NCBI GenBank assembly: GCA_017617795.1
Contig: JAFZVM010000130.1
Location: forward strand, 87,694-151,693
Reading direction: 5' to 3'
DNA from: Oscillospiraceae bacterium
Lineage (GTDB): Bacteria; Bacillota; Clostridia; Oscillospirales; Oscillospiraceae
DNA: 64,000 nt
Made by a program: the position numbers and the translations under genes. This document shows positions 17,349 to 25,063 of the stretch, in pieces (within the stretch, counting starts at the first letter, position 1; the number at the start of each line of letters is the position of its first letter). A model generated the notes under the pieces. That model ran no database searches, was not told the origin of the DNA, and saw nothing but the letters and a program-made list of their open reading frames with translations.

Positions 17349-18383
17349 TTATTCTTCCTTTCTGAACAGCGCCGCAAGGCTCTCGGTATAGGGCGGGCGG
17401 CAGATGCCTTTTTCCGTAATGATGCCGGTGATCAGAGTGTGATCGGTCACGTCGAAAGCGGGGTTATAGCATTTTACTCCGGCGGGAGCCATGGGCTGTG
17501 CATACCATTTGCTGCGGATCTCCTCCGGGTCCCGGAGCTCCACGGGGATGTGATCCCCGTCGGGACAGGCGGGATCGATGGTGGAGGTCGGCCCCAGCAC
17601 ATAGAAGGGGATGCCGTAGTGCTTCGCCAGGATCGCCACCCCGGAGGTGCCGATCTTGTTGGCCGCGTCCCCGTTCATGGCCACCCGGTCGCAGCCCACG
17701 AAGCAGCACTGCACCCAGCCGTTTTTCATCACGATGGAAGCCATATTGTCGCAGATCAGGGTCGTGTCGATCCCGGCACGGCTCAGTTCCCAGCTGGTGA
17801 GACGAGCGCCCTGGAGGAGCGGCCGGGTCTCATCGCAGAAGGCCCGGAACTGCATTCCCCGCTCCCGGCCCAGCAGCAGCGGGCCGATGGCGGTCCCGTA
17901 ACGGGAGGTGGCGATGGGACCTGCGTTGCAGTGGGTCAGGACCCCGTCTCCTTCGTGCAGCAGGCTCAGGCCGTATTCCGAGATCGCCCTGCACATGGCG
18001 ATATCTTCCTCCAGGATCGCCTGACATTCCCGGCGCAGGGCACCCAGGTCTCCCCCGCTCTCCTCCGCCGTACGGCGCATGCGCTTCAGCGCCCAGCTCA
18101 GGTTCACCGCCGTGGGACGGGAGGAATTCAGATAATCCGCGTCCTCCCGGAACCGCCGCAGGAAGTCCTCCTTCGGATACCGAAGGCTCAGGATATACAT
18201 GGCAAAGCCCGCAAAGATGCCGATCGCCGGAGCGCCCCGCACCCTGAGCTCCTTGATCGCCTCATAGCATTCCTCCCGGGTCTCCAGGGTGAGGTAGATC
18301 TGCTGATTCGGCAGACGGGTCTGGTCCAGGATCACAAGGCTCCGTTCGTCCTCGCTGAGACGCACATGGTCGATGACTTCCAT
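17349..18383 (-). CDS. mtnA: S-methyl-5-thioribose-1-phosphate isomerase family (MtnA)
   Basis: MtnA opens methylthioribose-1-phosphate to methylthioribulose-1-phosphate; relatives act on ribose-1,5-bisphosphate or 5-deoxyribose-1-phosphate. The 344-residue protein has the family RGAPAIGI segment near residue 50, the catalytic Cys in [18 protein letters not shown] near 155, and the catalytic Asp in [19 protein letters not shown] near 235. The Cys loop reads HCNAGPIA rather than the common HCNTGALA, a possible hint at a different substrate. No mtnBCD genes are visible, so a complete methionine salvage route is not shown. It heads the operon mtnA-deoD-trmH-GNAT-hydrolase. Confidence 0.87.
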   Translation of the reverse strand: MEVIDHVRLSEDERSLVILDQTRLPNQQIYLTLETREECYEAIKELRVRGAPAIGIFAGFAMYILSLRYPKEDFLRRFREDADYLNSSRPTAVNLSWALKRMRRTAEESGGDLGALRRECQAILEEDIAMCRAISEYGLSLLHEGDGVLTHCNAGPIATSRYGTAIGPLLLGRERGMQFRAFCDETRPLLQGARLTSWELSRAGIDTTLICDNMASIVMKNGWVQCCFVGCDRVAMNGDAANKIGTSGVAILAKHYGIPFYVLGPTSTIDPACPDGDHIPVELRDPEEIRSKWYAQPMAPAGVKCYNPAFDVTDHTLITGIITEKGICRPPYTESLAALFRKEE

Positions 18384-18413
18384 TGGCTTACCCCCATTCT
18401 TCTTTCCTGTTTA

Positions 18414-18441
18414 TTTATAACACAGGGAAAATAGCTTGTAA
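18414..18441 (-). promoter_or_regulatory. Promoter of the mtnA operon
   Basis: TTACAA (complement of 18436-18441) and TATAAA (complement of 18414-18419) with 16 nt spacing. The same six base pairs serve, read on the other strand as TTGTAA, as the -35 of the divergent URO-D gene. Confidence 0.6.
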
Positions 18442-18464
18442 AGCGCAGGCCGTTCCGGTATAAT
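18436..18464 (+). promoter_or_regulatory. Promoter of the URO-D homologue at 18573
   Basis: TTGTAA at 18436-18441 and a perfect TATAAT at 18459-18464, 17 nt apart. Confidence 0.7.
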
Positions 18465-18572
18465 ATGAACATAATAGACAAATTTTCGAGGTTTCGGGCC
18501 GGGTTTTTATGCGTATAGAACAGCTGCGCCGTTCTGTATCAAGGGAAGCCCGCCCCCTGGGGAGGCAGAGAG

Positions 18573-19580
18573 ATGGAATACAAGCTCACCGAAAAAGAAA
18601 ACTTTCTCCGTATGCTCTCCGGTGAAATGCCGGAATTCGTTCCCCATTACAATATGATGGGATGGGGCCTGCGCAGCTCCGTACGCTTCTCCAAAGGGCC
18701 GGAGATCGGCGGCGGCTTCGTCAGCGACTACGGCGTGGAGTTCACCCCTGTCTCCGCGGCCGGCGGCGCGGCCCTCCCCACTCCGGGCAAGTTCATTCTG
18801 AAGGAGATCGAAGACTGGCCCAACGTGATCCATAATCCCGTCATTCCCAACGATATCGACTGGGAAGCCGCGGCCAAAAAGGACACGGAGAAATTTGACC
18901 GGGCAGCCAAGCCCTGTTTCATGAGCGCCGGGGATTATTTTCAGAACCTCATGGCCTTCATGGGCTTCACCGAGGGGCTCTGCGCCATGTATGAATCCCC
19001 GGAGGAGGTCACCGCCCTGTTCTCCTACCTCCATGAGTACAATATCGCCCGGGAGAAGATCTATCTCCATTATTATAAGCCGGATATCTGGTATATCCTG
19101 GATGACAACGCCACCCGTATGAACCCCTTCATCTCTCCCGAGATGAACCGGGAGCTGCTCATCCCCTTCCAGCGGGAACAGGCGGAGCTGGCTCTGGACG
19201 CGGGCTGCAAGGTGATGATGCACGACTGCGGCCGCTGCGAGGACTTCATCCCGGACTGGATCGATATGGGCGTCTCCGCATGGGATCCCGCCCAGGTGGA
19301 CAATGATCTTCTGGGGATCAAGGCAAAGTATAAGGGCAGGCTCTCCCTTCTGGGCTGCTGGGATTCCCAGGGACCTGCCAGCTGGGCGGACAGCTCCGAT
19401 GAGCTGCTGCTGGACTCGCTGGCGGAGTACGTGGATACCTATGCTCCGGGCGGCGGCTTCGCCTGGACCGCCAACGTCCTGGGTGCAGAGGGGGACGAAA
19501 ACGTCAAGCGGAAGAACGAGCTGGTCAAGAAGTTCTATGAGGACTACGCCAAGCCCTGGTACTACAATCACGCATCGTAA
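18573..19580 (+). CDS. URO-D-family protein, putative corrinoid methyltransferase component (paralogue 1)
   Basis: A 335-residue member of the uroporphyrinogen decarboxylase superfamily, which also contains MtaA, MtbA and CmuA-type corrinoid:carrier methyltransferases. The MHDCGRCEDFIPDW segment near residues 210-223 matches the HxCG-type zinc motif of the methyltransferase branch, and a further Cys in LLGCWDSQG near 264 could be a third zinc ligand. No other heme genes are nearby, so true URO-D activity is unlikely (inference). It shares long stretches such as FMGFTEGLCA and HYYKPD with the protein at 51637. It is monocistronic, with its own promoter and a GC-rich hairpin downstream. Confidence 0.8.
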   Translation: MEYKLTEKENFLRMLSGEMPEFVPHYNMMGWGLRSSVRFSKGPEIGGGFVSDYGVEFTPVSAAGGAALPTPGKFILKEIEDWPNVIHNPVIPNDIDWEAAAKKDTEKFDRAAKPCFMSAGDYFQNLMAFMGFTEGLCAMYESPEEVTALFSYLHEYNIAREKIYLHYYKPDIWYILDDNATRMNPFISPEMNRELLIPFQREQAELALDAGCKVMMHDCGRCEDFIPDWIDMGVSAWDPAQVDNDLLGIKAKYKGRLSLLGCWDSQGPASWADSSDELLLDSLAEYVDTYAPGGGFAWTANVLGAEGDENVKRKNELVKKFYEDYAKPWYYNHAS

Positions 19581-19594
19581 AACGGGGATAAGCG

Positions 19595-19624
19595 CCGCCC
19601 CCTGCCGTCTCCGGCAGGGGGCGG
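19595..19624. terminator. Bidirectional terminator-like hairpin
   Basis: A 13-bp GC-rich stem (19595-19607 with 19612-19624) lies between the convergent URO-D homologue and the small membrane protein gene. The flanking T tracts are weak. Confidence 0.6.
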
Positions 19625-19635
19625 TTCATGAAAGA

Positions 19636-20022
19636 TCAGGTCACATCCACCGTATAGGAAACGCACACACCATCCTCGAAGGAAAGGATCAGCCAAAGGT
19701 CGTCCGCGGATTCCGTACCAAGATAGTACACCAGGGTTGTCTCCGGGGGATATGCTGCATCGCTCCTCTTGAAGGTGCTTTGCCGGCTGTCCTCCTCCCC
19801 CAGGAGGGCGACTGCCTCCTCCATGGTCATCCCCACCAGGGGATGGCGTTTTTCCAGGCTGCTCAGCATGTATTGCCGGTAGAGCGGTTCATCCAGCCAT
19901 CTCTGACGGGAAAAGGTATGCCTGTACAGCTGAAAGACCAGCATAAACAGGATGATCCCCGCAAGGATAAACAGCAGGATGATCCCCAGCTGCCGCTTTT
20001 TGCCCGGTTCCTTTTCCTTCAT
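19636..20022 (-). CDS. Small single-pass membrane protein, unknown
   Basis: A 128-residue protein with a charged N-terminus (MKEKEPGKKR), one transmembrane helix at about residues 13-31, and an extracytoplasmic part containing PLVGMTMEEAVALLGEED near 62-79, a segment that looks like the helix of small lipoprotein-like or SmpA/BamE-type domains, and a C-terminal beta-rich stretch LVYYLGTESADDLWLILSFEDG. No family can be named with certainty. The longer frame to 20295 overlaps pyrR and was rejected. It converges with the URO-D homologue. Confidence 0.7.
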   Translation of the reverse strand: MKEKEPGKKRQLGIILLFILAGIILFMLVFQLYRHTFSRQRWLDEPLYRQYMLSSLEKRHPLVGMTMEEAVALLGEEDSRQSTFKRSDAAYPPETTLVYYLGTESADDLWLILSFEDGVCVSYTVDVT

Positions 20023-20098
20023 TTTCCCACATCCGTTTCTCAGGGATACAGCGGGGCACGGCCATCCGGCCATGCCCCGCAAGCTGTTTGATCCCTGT

Positions 20099-20644
20099 TT
20101 ATCCCCGGTCCTCCAGGAGCGCGACTTCCCGCACGCCGTCGAATTCCGGCACTCTGACCTCCACCATTTCCCGCCGGGAGGTGGGAACGTTCTTCCCCAC
20201 GAAATCCGCCCGGATGGGCAGCTCCCGATGGCCGCGATCCACCAGAACGGCGAGCTGGATGGCGGCGGGCCTTCCCCGGTCCATGACCGCTTCAATGGCC
20301 GCCCGGGCGGTACGCCCGGTGTACAGCACGTCGTCCACCAGGACCACCACCTTGCCGCTCACGTCGAAATCCATCTTCGTGCTGCTCACGGCGGCCTGGT
20401 CCCCGATCTCCTCCAGGTCGTCCCGGTAGAGGCGGATATCCAGTTCCCCCAGAGCGGGAGCCGAACCGGTGATGCTTTTCAGGTTTTCCCCGATCTGCCG
20501 GGCAAGGCTGCACCCCCGGCGGTAGATCCCCACCAGGCATACGCCTTCCACAGATGTATTCCGCTCCAGGATCTCATGGCTGATGCGCATGAGGGAGCGA
20601 TCCATGGCTGGGCCATCCATCAGGATGGCTTTCTGGAGAAACAT
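20099..20644 (-). CDS. pyrR: PyrR, uracil phosphoribosyltransferase/pyr attenuation regulator
   Basis: PyrR binds pyr mRNA leaders in response to UMP and has minor UPRTase activity. The 181-residue protein has the type I PRTase PRPP-binding motif VVLVDDVLYTGRTARAA near residues 95-111, the LVGIYRRG segment near 37-44, and the RNA-binding Arg-rich C-terminal part RADFVGKNVPTSRRE. The start ATG lies 2 nt after the MBL hydrolase gene. No pyr biosynthesis gene is present in the window, so here it is an isolated regulator. Confidence 0.92.
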   Translation of the reverse strand: MFLQKAILMDGPAMDRSLMRISHEILERNTSVEGVCLVGIYRRGCSLARQIGENLKSITGSAPALGELDIRLYRDDLEEIGDQAAVSSTKMDFDVSGKVVVLVDDVLYTGRTARAAIEAVMDRGRPAAIQLAVLVDRGHRELPIRADFVGKNVPTSRREMVEVRVPEFDGVREVALLEDRG

Positions 20645-20646
20645 GC

Positions 20647-21600
20647 TTACCGGTGAATGGAGGCGTTGATGCCGGTCATATCCGGCCCGTCGTTCAGGTT
20701 GTTCCAGTTCCATTCCCGGCCGCCCAGGAACACGCTGGAGTTCATGTCGTTGGAGAGGTAGATCAGGATGGCTTCGGGGAACTTCATGCACATGTCATAG
20801 AAGAACTCCTTCATAGCCATCTCATTCACTTCGCCATCCTTGGTGATGTTGTATTTTGCCTTGACCTTGGCCAGCTCCTCGTCCGTCGCCACCAGGTAAT
20901 CCCGGGTGAACTTGTAGCTGCGCTCGTCGAAGGGCTCGCCGTGCTTCATATGGCCGGGGATGACCACCTCGGCGCCCAGGGCTTCCATCTTGTTCAGGGC
21001 GTCGATCCACTTTTTCCGGCCGTTGGCGCTCACCTCGCAGGTGAAGGGGTGGGCGTTGGAGAACAGCACGTCGGAGCCGATGACGGTGGAGATGGAGGGG
21101 ACCCAGACCACGGTGTTGTACTGCAGATCGCCCCAGACCTGGGGGAAGACGATGATCTCCTCGCCCTCCAGCATGATCTTGTTGTCCGCGGGCAGGGGGG
21201 TCAGCTCGGGATAACGGTCCTTGCGGCAGAGGTTTACCTTGCCGATGATGCTTTCCCAGTGCTCCACCTTATCGCCGAACTGGGCTTCGATGGTGTCGAT
21301 GTCCTCGGGCATGGCGTAGCAGATCGTATCCGGGAAGGCTTCCTTCACATGGCCGATGCCCCAGTAATGGTCGGGATGGGCATGGGTGGCAAAGACGGCT
21401 TTCAGATTGAGATTCCGTTCACAGATCTCGGCGATGACCCGGTATGCGTTGCTGCGGGTCCACTGGCAGTCCACCAGGACGGCGTCCTTTTCGCCGAAGA
21501 TCAGGGTGCTGACCACATTGAATCCGGCCTCGTCGGAGATCATGGCCAGGGTCTGCAGCTTTCCGGGGCCGTGGGTATTCAGACGGATTTCCATACTCAT
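20647..21600 (-). CDS. MBL-fold metallo-hydrolase
   Basis: A 317-residue metallo-beta-lactamase-fold protein. The di-metal motif THAHPDHYWG is at about residues 71-80; later metal ligands are the His in PGHMKHGEP near 217 and the Asp in IGSDVLFSNAHPF near 175. Such enzymes hydrolyse esters, thioesters, lactones or phosphodiesters and the substrate cannot be inferred. The GGAGAAGC site precedes the start. pyrR follows after 2 nt and is probably co-transcribed. Confidence 0.85.
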   Translation of the reverse strand: MSMEIRLNTHGPGKLQTLAMISDEAGFNVVSTLIFGEKDAVLVDCQWTRSNAYRVIAEICERNLNLKAVFATHAHPDHYWGIGHVKEAFPDTICYAMPEDIDTIEAQFGDKVEHWESIIGKVNLCRKDRYPELTPLPADNKIMLEGEEIIVFPQVWGDLQYNTVVWVPSISTVIGSDVLFSNAHPFTCEVSANGRKKWIDALNKMEALGAEVVIPGHMKHGEPFDERSYKFTRDYLVATDEELAKVKAKYNITKDGEVNEMAMKEFFYDMCMKFPEAILIYLSNDMNSSVFLGGREWNWNNLNDGPDMTGINASIHR

Positions 21601-21743
21601 TGTTCAGCTTCTCCTTTTATTGATGATTTGATCTAGTCTGATCATCCTGCGCTGAGGATATACTATTCTACTTATTTTACCATATACGACGGCAAAACCG
21701 CAAGACCCATATGGTCCTATTTATCGAACGTTTTCCGGTGTCC

Positions 21744-21866
21744 CCGGCGTCCGTTCCCCGTCAGAGAGATCCAAATGATCAGGTAAAGGGAAGAACCGCA
21801 TGGTTGAGCCATTTTCTCATTTACCTGATCATTTGCCTGTTCCTGACGGGAAACCCGCTCACGCCG
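21744..21866. repeat. Long imperfect palindrome (MITE-like or structured RNA)
   Basis: The core is a perfect 16-bp stem (21772-21787 with 21820-21835). Outside it, after a symmetric internal loop, CCCGTCAG pairs with CTGACGGG, and further out CCGGCGT matches in inverted order near both ends. It lies between gluQ and the MBL hydrolase gene, both on the minus strand, and has no T tract. A decayed miniature insertion element or a processed RNA hairpin would both fit. Confidence 0.65.
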
Positions 21867-21876
21867 GCAGCTGCGT

Positions 21877-22815
21877 TCATGTCCCGTTGTCCGCTCCGGT
21901 GATCCCATCGCTTTCCGGGACGATGTTCTTCTTCCCCACCTTCTCCCAGGAAAACGCCGGGATCAGCTCCTCCGCCCTGACCGGCTCGAAGCGGTCCAGA
22001 AGCCCGCAGGCGTGCGCCAGGAGCCCGATCACCGTCTCCGGGCCGTACCGCTGCCGCAGGACCCCCAGGTCCAGGTCCGCGTCCCGCTTGGACAGCTTTC
22101 TTCCTTCCCTGTCCGTGAGCATCGGCACATGGAAATACGCCGGCTGAGGATACCCCAGGAGCTGCTGGAGATAGATCTGCCTGGGCGTGGAGCTGAGCAG
22201 GTCGCAGCCCCGCACCACCTCGGTCACGCCGAATTCCCCGTCGTCCACCACCACCGCCAGCTGGTAGACGAAGACCCCGTCCGCCCGGCGGAGCACGAAG
22301 TCCCCGCAGGCGTCTTTCAGGTTTTCCTCATAGGGGCCGTAAACTCCGTCCGTAAAGGAGACCTGCAGATCCGGCGCCTCCAGCCGCCAGGCAGGGGGCG
22401 TTTTATGCTTTCTCCGCTCCTCCTCGCTCGCCTCCCGGCAGGAGGCGGGATGGATGGGGTGACCGTCGGAGGCATGGGGCGCGTTCACCAGATTCAGACT
22501 GCCCCGGGTGCACCAGCAGGGGAAAACGTTGGCTTTGCCGCGCAGCGTCTCCAGGGCCTGTTCGTACGCCGCCGTGCGGCTGCGCTGGGGCGGGGTCTCC
22601 CGGTCCCATTCCAGTCCCAGCCATCGGAGATCGCTGCGGATGCATTCCCCATTCTCTTCCGTGCAGCGCAGGGTATCCAGATCCTCCATGCGCAGCTGGA
22701 TCTCCCCTCCCCGGCTTCGGGCAGACAGCCAGGCCAAAAGATAGGCAAAGGCGTTGCCCAGGTGCATTCGGCCGCTGGGGGTGGGGGCGAAACGCCCGAT
22801 CACCGGTCGGTTCAC
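21877..22815 (-). CDS. gluQ: Glutamyl-Q tRNA(Asp) synthetase GluQRS
   Basis: GluQRS attaches glutamate to queuosine 34 of tRNA-Asp. The 312-residue protein corresponds to the catalytic half of GluRS: RFAPTPSGRMHLGN (the HIGH-like motif, residues 8-21), a DLD segment, and KLSKRDADLD (the KMSKS-like motif) near 247. The anticodon-binding domain of GluRS is absent, as expected. The metal-binding Cys set is partly visible in PCWCTRG and the following HPASC. It overlaps the upstream phosphatase gene by 4 nt and is the last gene of the cobalamin operon, an unusual association. Confidence 0.93.
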   Translation of the reverse strand: MNRPVIGRFAPTPSGRMHLGNAFAYLLAWLSARSRGGEIQLRMEDLDTLRCTEENGECIRSDLRWLGLEWDRETPPQRSRTAAYEQALETLRGKANVFPCWCTRGSLNLVNAPHASDGHPIHPASCREASEEERRKHKTPPAWRLEAPDLQVSFTDGVYGPYEENLKDACGDFVLRRADGVFVYQLAVVVDDGEFGVTEVVRGCDLLSSTPRQIYLQQLLGYPQPAYFHVPMLTDREGRKLSKRDADLDLGVLRQRYGPETVIGLLAHACGLLDRFEPVRAEELIPAFSWEKVGKKNIVPESDGITGADNGT

Positions 22816-23405
22816 TTTCCTTCCTCCGGGATCGCCCGATAGCGCCAGGGGGCCGTCTCATGGTCCCGCTCCAGCAGGAATCCCCGTCCGTTCTTCGGCT
22901 GCCATTCATAGCGGTTTTTCCCCTCATCCGGGAAAAGATAGGCCATGATGGCGGCGATGGGTCCGCCGTGGGTCACCAGCAGGGTATCCGGTCCCCGCTC
23001 CAGTTCACGCCAGGCTTCCAGCACCCGGGCCTCCATCATGGCGCCGCTCTCCCCTCCGGGACAGACGTTGGCCGTGTTGTCCCCGGTGATCCAGGCCAGA
23101 TACTCCGGGTCTTCCTTCATAGCCTCATAGCTGCGCATCTCGAATACGCCGAAGTCCATTTCCCGGAAGCCGGGCAGCGCGGCATACTCTCCTGCTCCGA
23201 ACAGCAGGGCCAGGGTCTCCTCCGTTCTGCGCATACCGCTGGCGGCAAAGCGCAGTCCCGCCGTGGGAGGATAGTCCGCCTCCCGGCGCAGGGCGAGAAG
23301 CTCTTCCCTGCCCGCATCGGACAGGCCCAGATCCGTACTGCCGCAGTACAGCCATTTCTCGTTGGCTTCCGTCCGCCCATGGCGGATGAGCATGCACCGT
23401 TTCAT
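22812..23405 (-). CDS. Histidine phosphatase family protein, probable alpha-ribazole phosphatase (CobC-like)
   Basis: A 197-residue branch-1 histidine phosphatase with the phospho-His motif LIRHGRTEANE at about residues 7-17, a second core Arg/Glu in ASGMRRTEET near 60, and the second catalytic His in LVTHGGPIA near 150. CobC-type enzymes remove phosphate from alpha-ribazole phosphate or cobalamin-5'-phosphate. The assignment rests on the operon: it lies between cob genes and gluQ with 4-nt overlaps on both sides. Phosphoglycerate-mutase-like phosphatase of another specificity remains possible. Confidence 0.82.
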   Translation of the reverse strand: MKRCMLIRHGRTEANEKWLYCGSTDLGLSDAGREELLALRREADYPPTAGLRFAASGMRRTEETLALLFGAGEYAALPGFREMDFGVFEMRSYEAMKEDPEYLAWITGDNTANVCPGGESGAMMEARVLEAWRELERGPDTLLVTHGGPIAAIMAYLFPDEGKNRYEWQPKNGRGFLLERDHETAPWRYRAIPEEGK

Positions 23406-23761
23406 TTCAGCTGCTGGGGCAGCCCGCAGAAAACCCGGGTCACCGTATCCGCCTTTCCGGCCAGGGCGCTGAGATACCGTCCCACCGCCTCCCGCCAGGC
23501 CCTTTGCTCCGCCTCCATGGGGACGATCCCGGAGCTGATGTCCCTGCAGATGAGCACGGCGTTCTTTTTGAATTTCTGCGTGGGCTCGACCCCGCGGCGG
23601 AGGCAGCCCAGCACATATTCCTCCAGGTGACGGATGCAGCGCTTGGCGGTATCCGGTTCCTCATTCTCCGTACAAGTATAAATATCCGTATCCTTCAGGC
23701 CGTATTTTTCCCGGGCATAGGTCAGCTTGCCCTGGTACGCGCCGCCGATGATCAGAACCAT
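23402..23761 (-). CDS. Short CobU-like protein (119 aa)
   Basis: A small protein related to adenosylcobinamide kinase/guanylyltransferase. It has a P-loop-like start, IIGGAYQGK, in which the usual GGxxSGKS lacks the Ser, and a C-terminal half with DISSGIVPMEAEQRAWREAVGR and VFCGLPQQLK, the parts best conserved in true CobU. The central region of CobU, roughly 50 residues with the guanylylated His segment, is missing. It sits between cobS and the phosphatase gene in the operon. The neighbouring full-length CobU at 24524 has the opposite pattern. It may be a second subunit or a decaying copy. Confidence 0.75.
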   Translation of the reverse strand: MVLIIGGAYQGKLTYAREKYGLKDTDIYTCTENEEPDTAKRCIRHLEEYVLGCLRRGVEPTQKFKKNAVLICRDISSGIVPMEAEQRAWREAVGRYLSALAGKADTVTRVFCGLPQQLK

Positions 23762-23777
23762 ATTCTTCCTCCTATCC

Positions 23778-24527
23778 TCAGATGAGTGCCAGGACCAGCA
23801 GGCCGCAGAACTCGCCCACGGTCACCGCCAGCCCGGATATATCCCCGGACATGCCCCCCAGCTGCTTTCTGCCGTGAAGGATGCACAGGGACGCTCCCGC
23901 CGCAGCCGCGGCGGAGCTGATGCCGGGAAGCCCCCAGAGGATCAGCGGGAGGGCCAGGGCCAGCACCAGCATGACGCAGACGGCCGCCCTATGTCCCGGG
24001 GTGACGCCCTTTCGGAAATCCCCCGCATAGCCGCTGGTGCCCATGGGCTCCAGGGTCATCACCGCCAGCGCGGAGGGGCAGCGGGAAGCCAGAGGCAGGA
24101 GCAGCAGCAGAAGGACCCGGCTGCCGGAGAGATCCGCCGAGGCCATCAGAGCAAAGGAGCCGATGAGCAGCATGGCGGCGCAGATCACGGCAAAGGAGCC
24201 CACATGACTGTCCTTCAGGATCCGCTGGCGCTCCGGCAGGTCCCGACGGGACAGGATGGCGTCGCAGCAGTCCATGAATCCGTCCAGGTGGATGAAGCCG
24301 GTGAGCAGATAGGGCAGGAAAGCCAGAAGGAGGCGTCCGAAGAGGCCCAGCCCGCCGATCAGGCCGATCAGCCAGGCCAGCAGCGTCCAGATCCCCCCGA
24401 TGAGCAGTCCGATGAGGGGAAAGCAGGCCAGCATGGCCGGACGCTTTTCATTGTCCCACCGGGGATAGGGACAGGGGATGGCGCAGAACATGCCCCAGGC
24501 CATGAAAAACGGGATCGTACGTTTCAT
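23778..24527 (-). CDS. cobS: Adenosylcobinamide-GDP ribazoletransferase CobS
   Basis: CobS is the integral membrane cobalamin synthase that joins GDP-cobinamide to alpha-ribazole (phosphate). The 249-residue protein has the typical N-terminal motif RWDNEKRPAMLACFPLIGLLIGG (residues about 22-45), the LTGFIHLDGFMDCCDAI segment near 78-94 with conserved acidic residues, DSHVGSFA near 106, and six or so membrane helices. It overlaps cobU by 4 nt. Confidence 0.94.
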   Translation of the reverse strand: MKRTIPFFMAWGMFCAIPCPYPRWDNEKRPAMLACFPLIGLLIGGIWTLLAWLIGLIGGLGLFGRLLLAFLPYLLTGFIHLDGFMDCCDAILSRRDLPERQRILKDSHVGSFAVICAAMLLIGSFALMASADLSGSRVLLLLLLPLASRCPSALAVMTLEPMGTSGYAGDFRKGVTPGHRAAVCVMLVLALALPLILWGLPGISSAAAAAGASLCILHGRKQLGGMSGDISGLAVTVGEFCGLLVLALI

Positions 24528-25063
24528 ACCGGCAGCTCCCCCTTATACAGGTTCCGGGTGCCGGATACGATCTCCGCCACCGTATCGCAGGTACGGGCGA
24601 GAGCGCGGTCCACGTAGGCAAGCCCCCGCCTGTACGCTTCCGTCCATTCGTCGTATCGGCCCGCGTCCCCGTAGAGGTAGTCGCTGACGAAAACCGCGTT
24701 CTCCGCATAGCGGGCAAAATTCAGCAGATCCTCCGCCACCCGGGCCGGAGAGGTGGGATCGAAGCTGCCGTCCGCCCCGAACATCTCATTGGCCAGCAGG
24801 GCGGTGACGCTGTCCAGCAGATAACTTCCGCGGCCGCCGGTGGTCTCCAGGCAGGAGGAAATATCGCTCCCCAGTTCCAGGGTCTCGAAACCCCAGCCCT
24901 CCCGCTCCGCCAGATGGCGGCGGATGCGGGCCCGGTCCTCCTCATCATGGGGGATCATGGTGGCGATGTAGTACAGGGGGCCGTCCCCCGCCAGCTTTTT
25001 GGCCGCGTGCTGGGCCAGGGTGGATTTGCCGTTCTTGCAGCCCCCGGAAAGAAAGATCGTCAT
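24524..25063 (-). CDS. cobU: Adenosylcobinamide kinase/guanylyltransferase CobU
   Basis: CobU phosphorylates adenosylcobinamide and transfers GMP to it. The 179-residue protein has the P-loop SGGCKNGKSTLAQ (residues 6-18), the YIATMIPHDEEDRARIRRHLAEREGWGFETLEL block (about 32-64) including the His expected to carry GMP, and LLDSVTALLANEMF near 80-93. The C-terminal half lacks the usual VGxGIVP motif and reads VSDYLYGDAGRYDEWTEAYR instead. That motif is found in the short CobU-like protein four kilobases of operon away, so the two may complement each other. It overlaps cobT and cobS by 4 nt. Confidence 0.9.
   Translation of the reverse strand: MTIFLSGGCKNGKSTLAQHAAKKLAGDGPLYYIATMIPHDEEDRARIRRHLAEREGWGFETLELGSDISSCLETTGGRGSYLLDSVTALLANEMFGADGSFDPTSPARVAEDLLNFARYAENAVFVSDYLYGDAGRYDEWTEAYRRGLAYVDRALARTCDTVAEIVSGTRNLYKGELPV

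Noticed and set aside
21711-21908. Overlapping 63-codon frames on both strands near gluQ
   Set aside because: They look similar to each other only because they read the two arms of the long palindrome.
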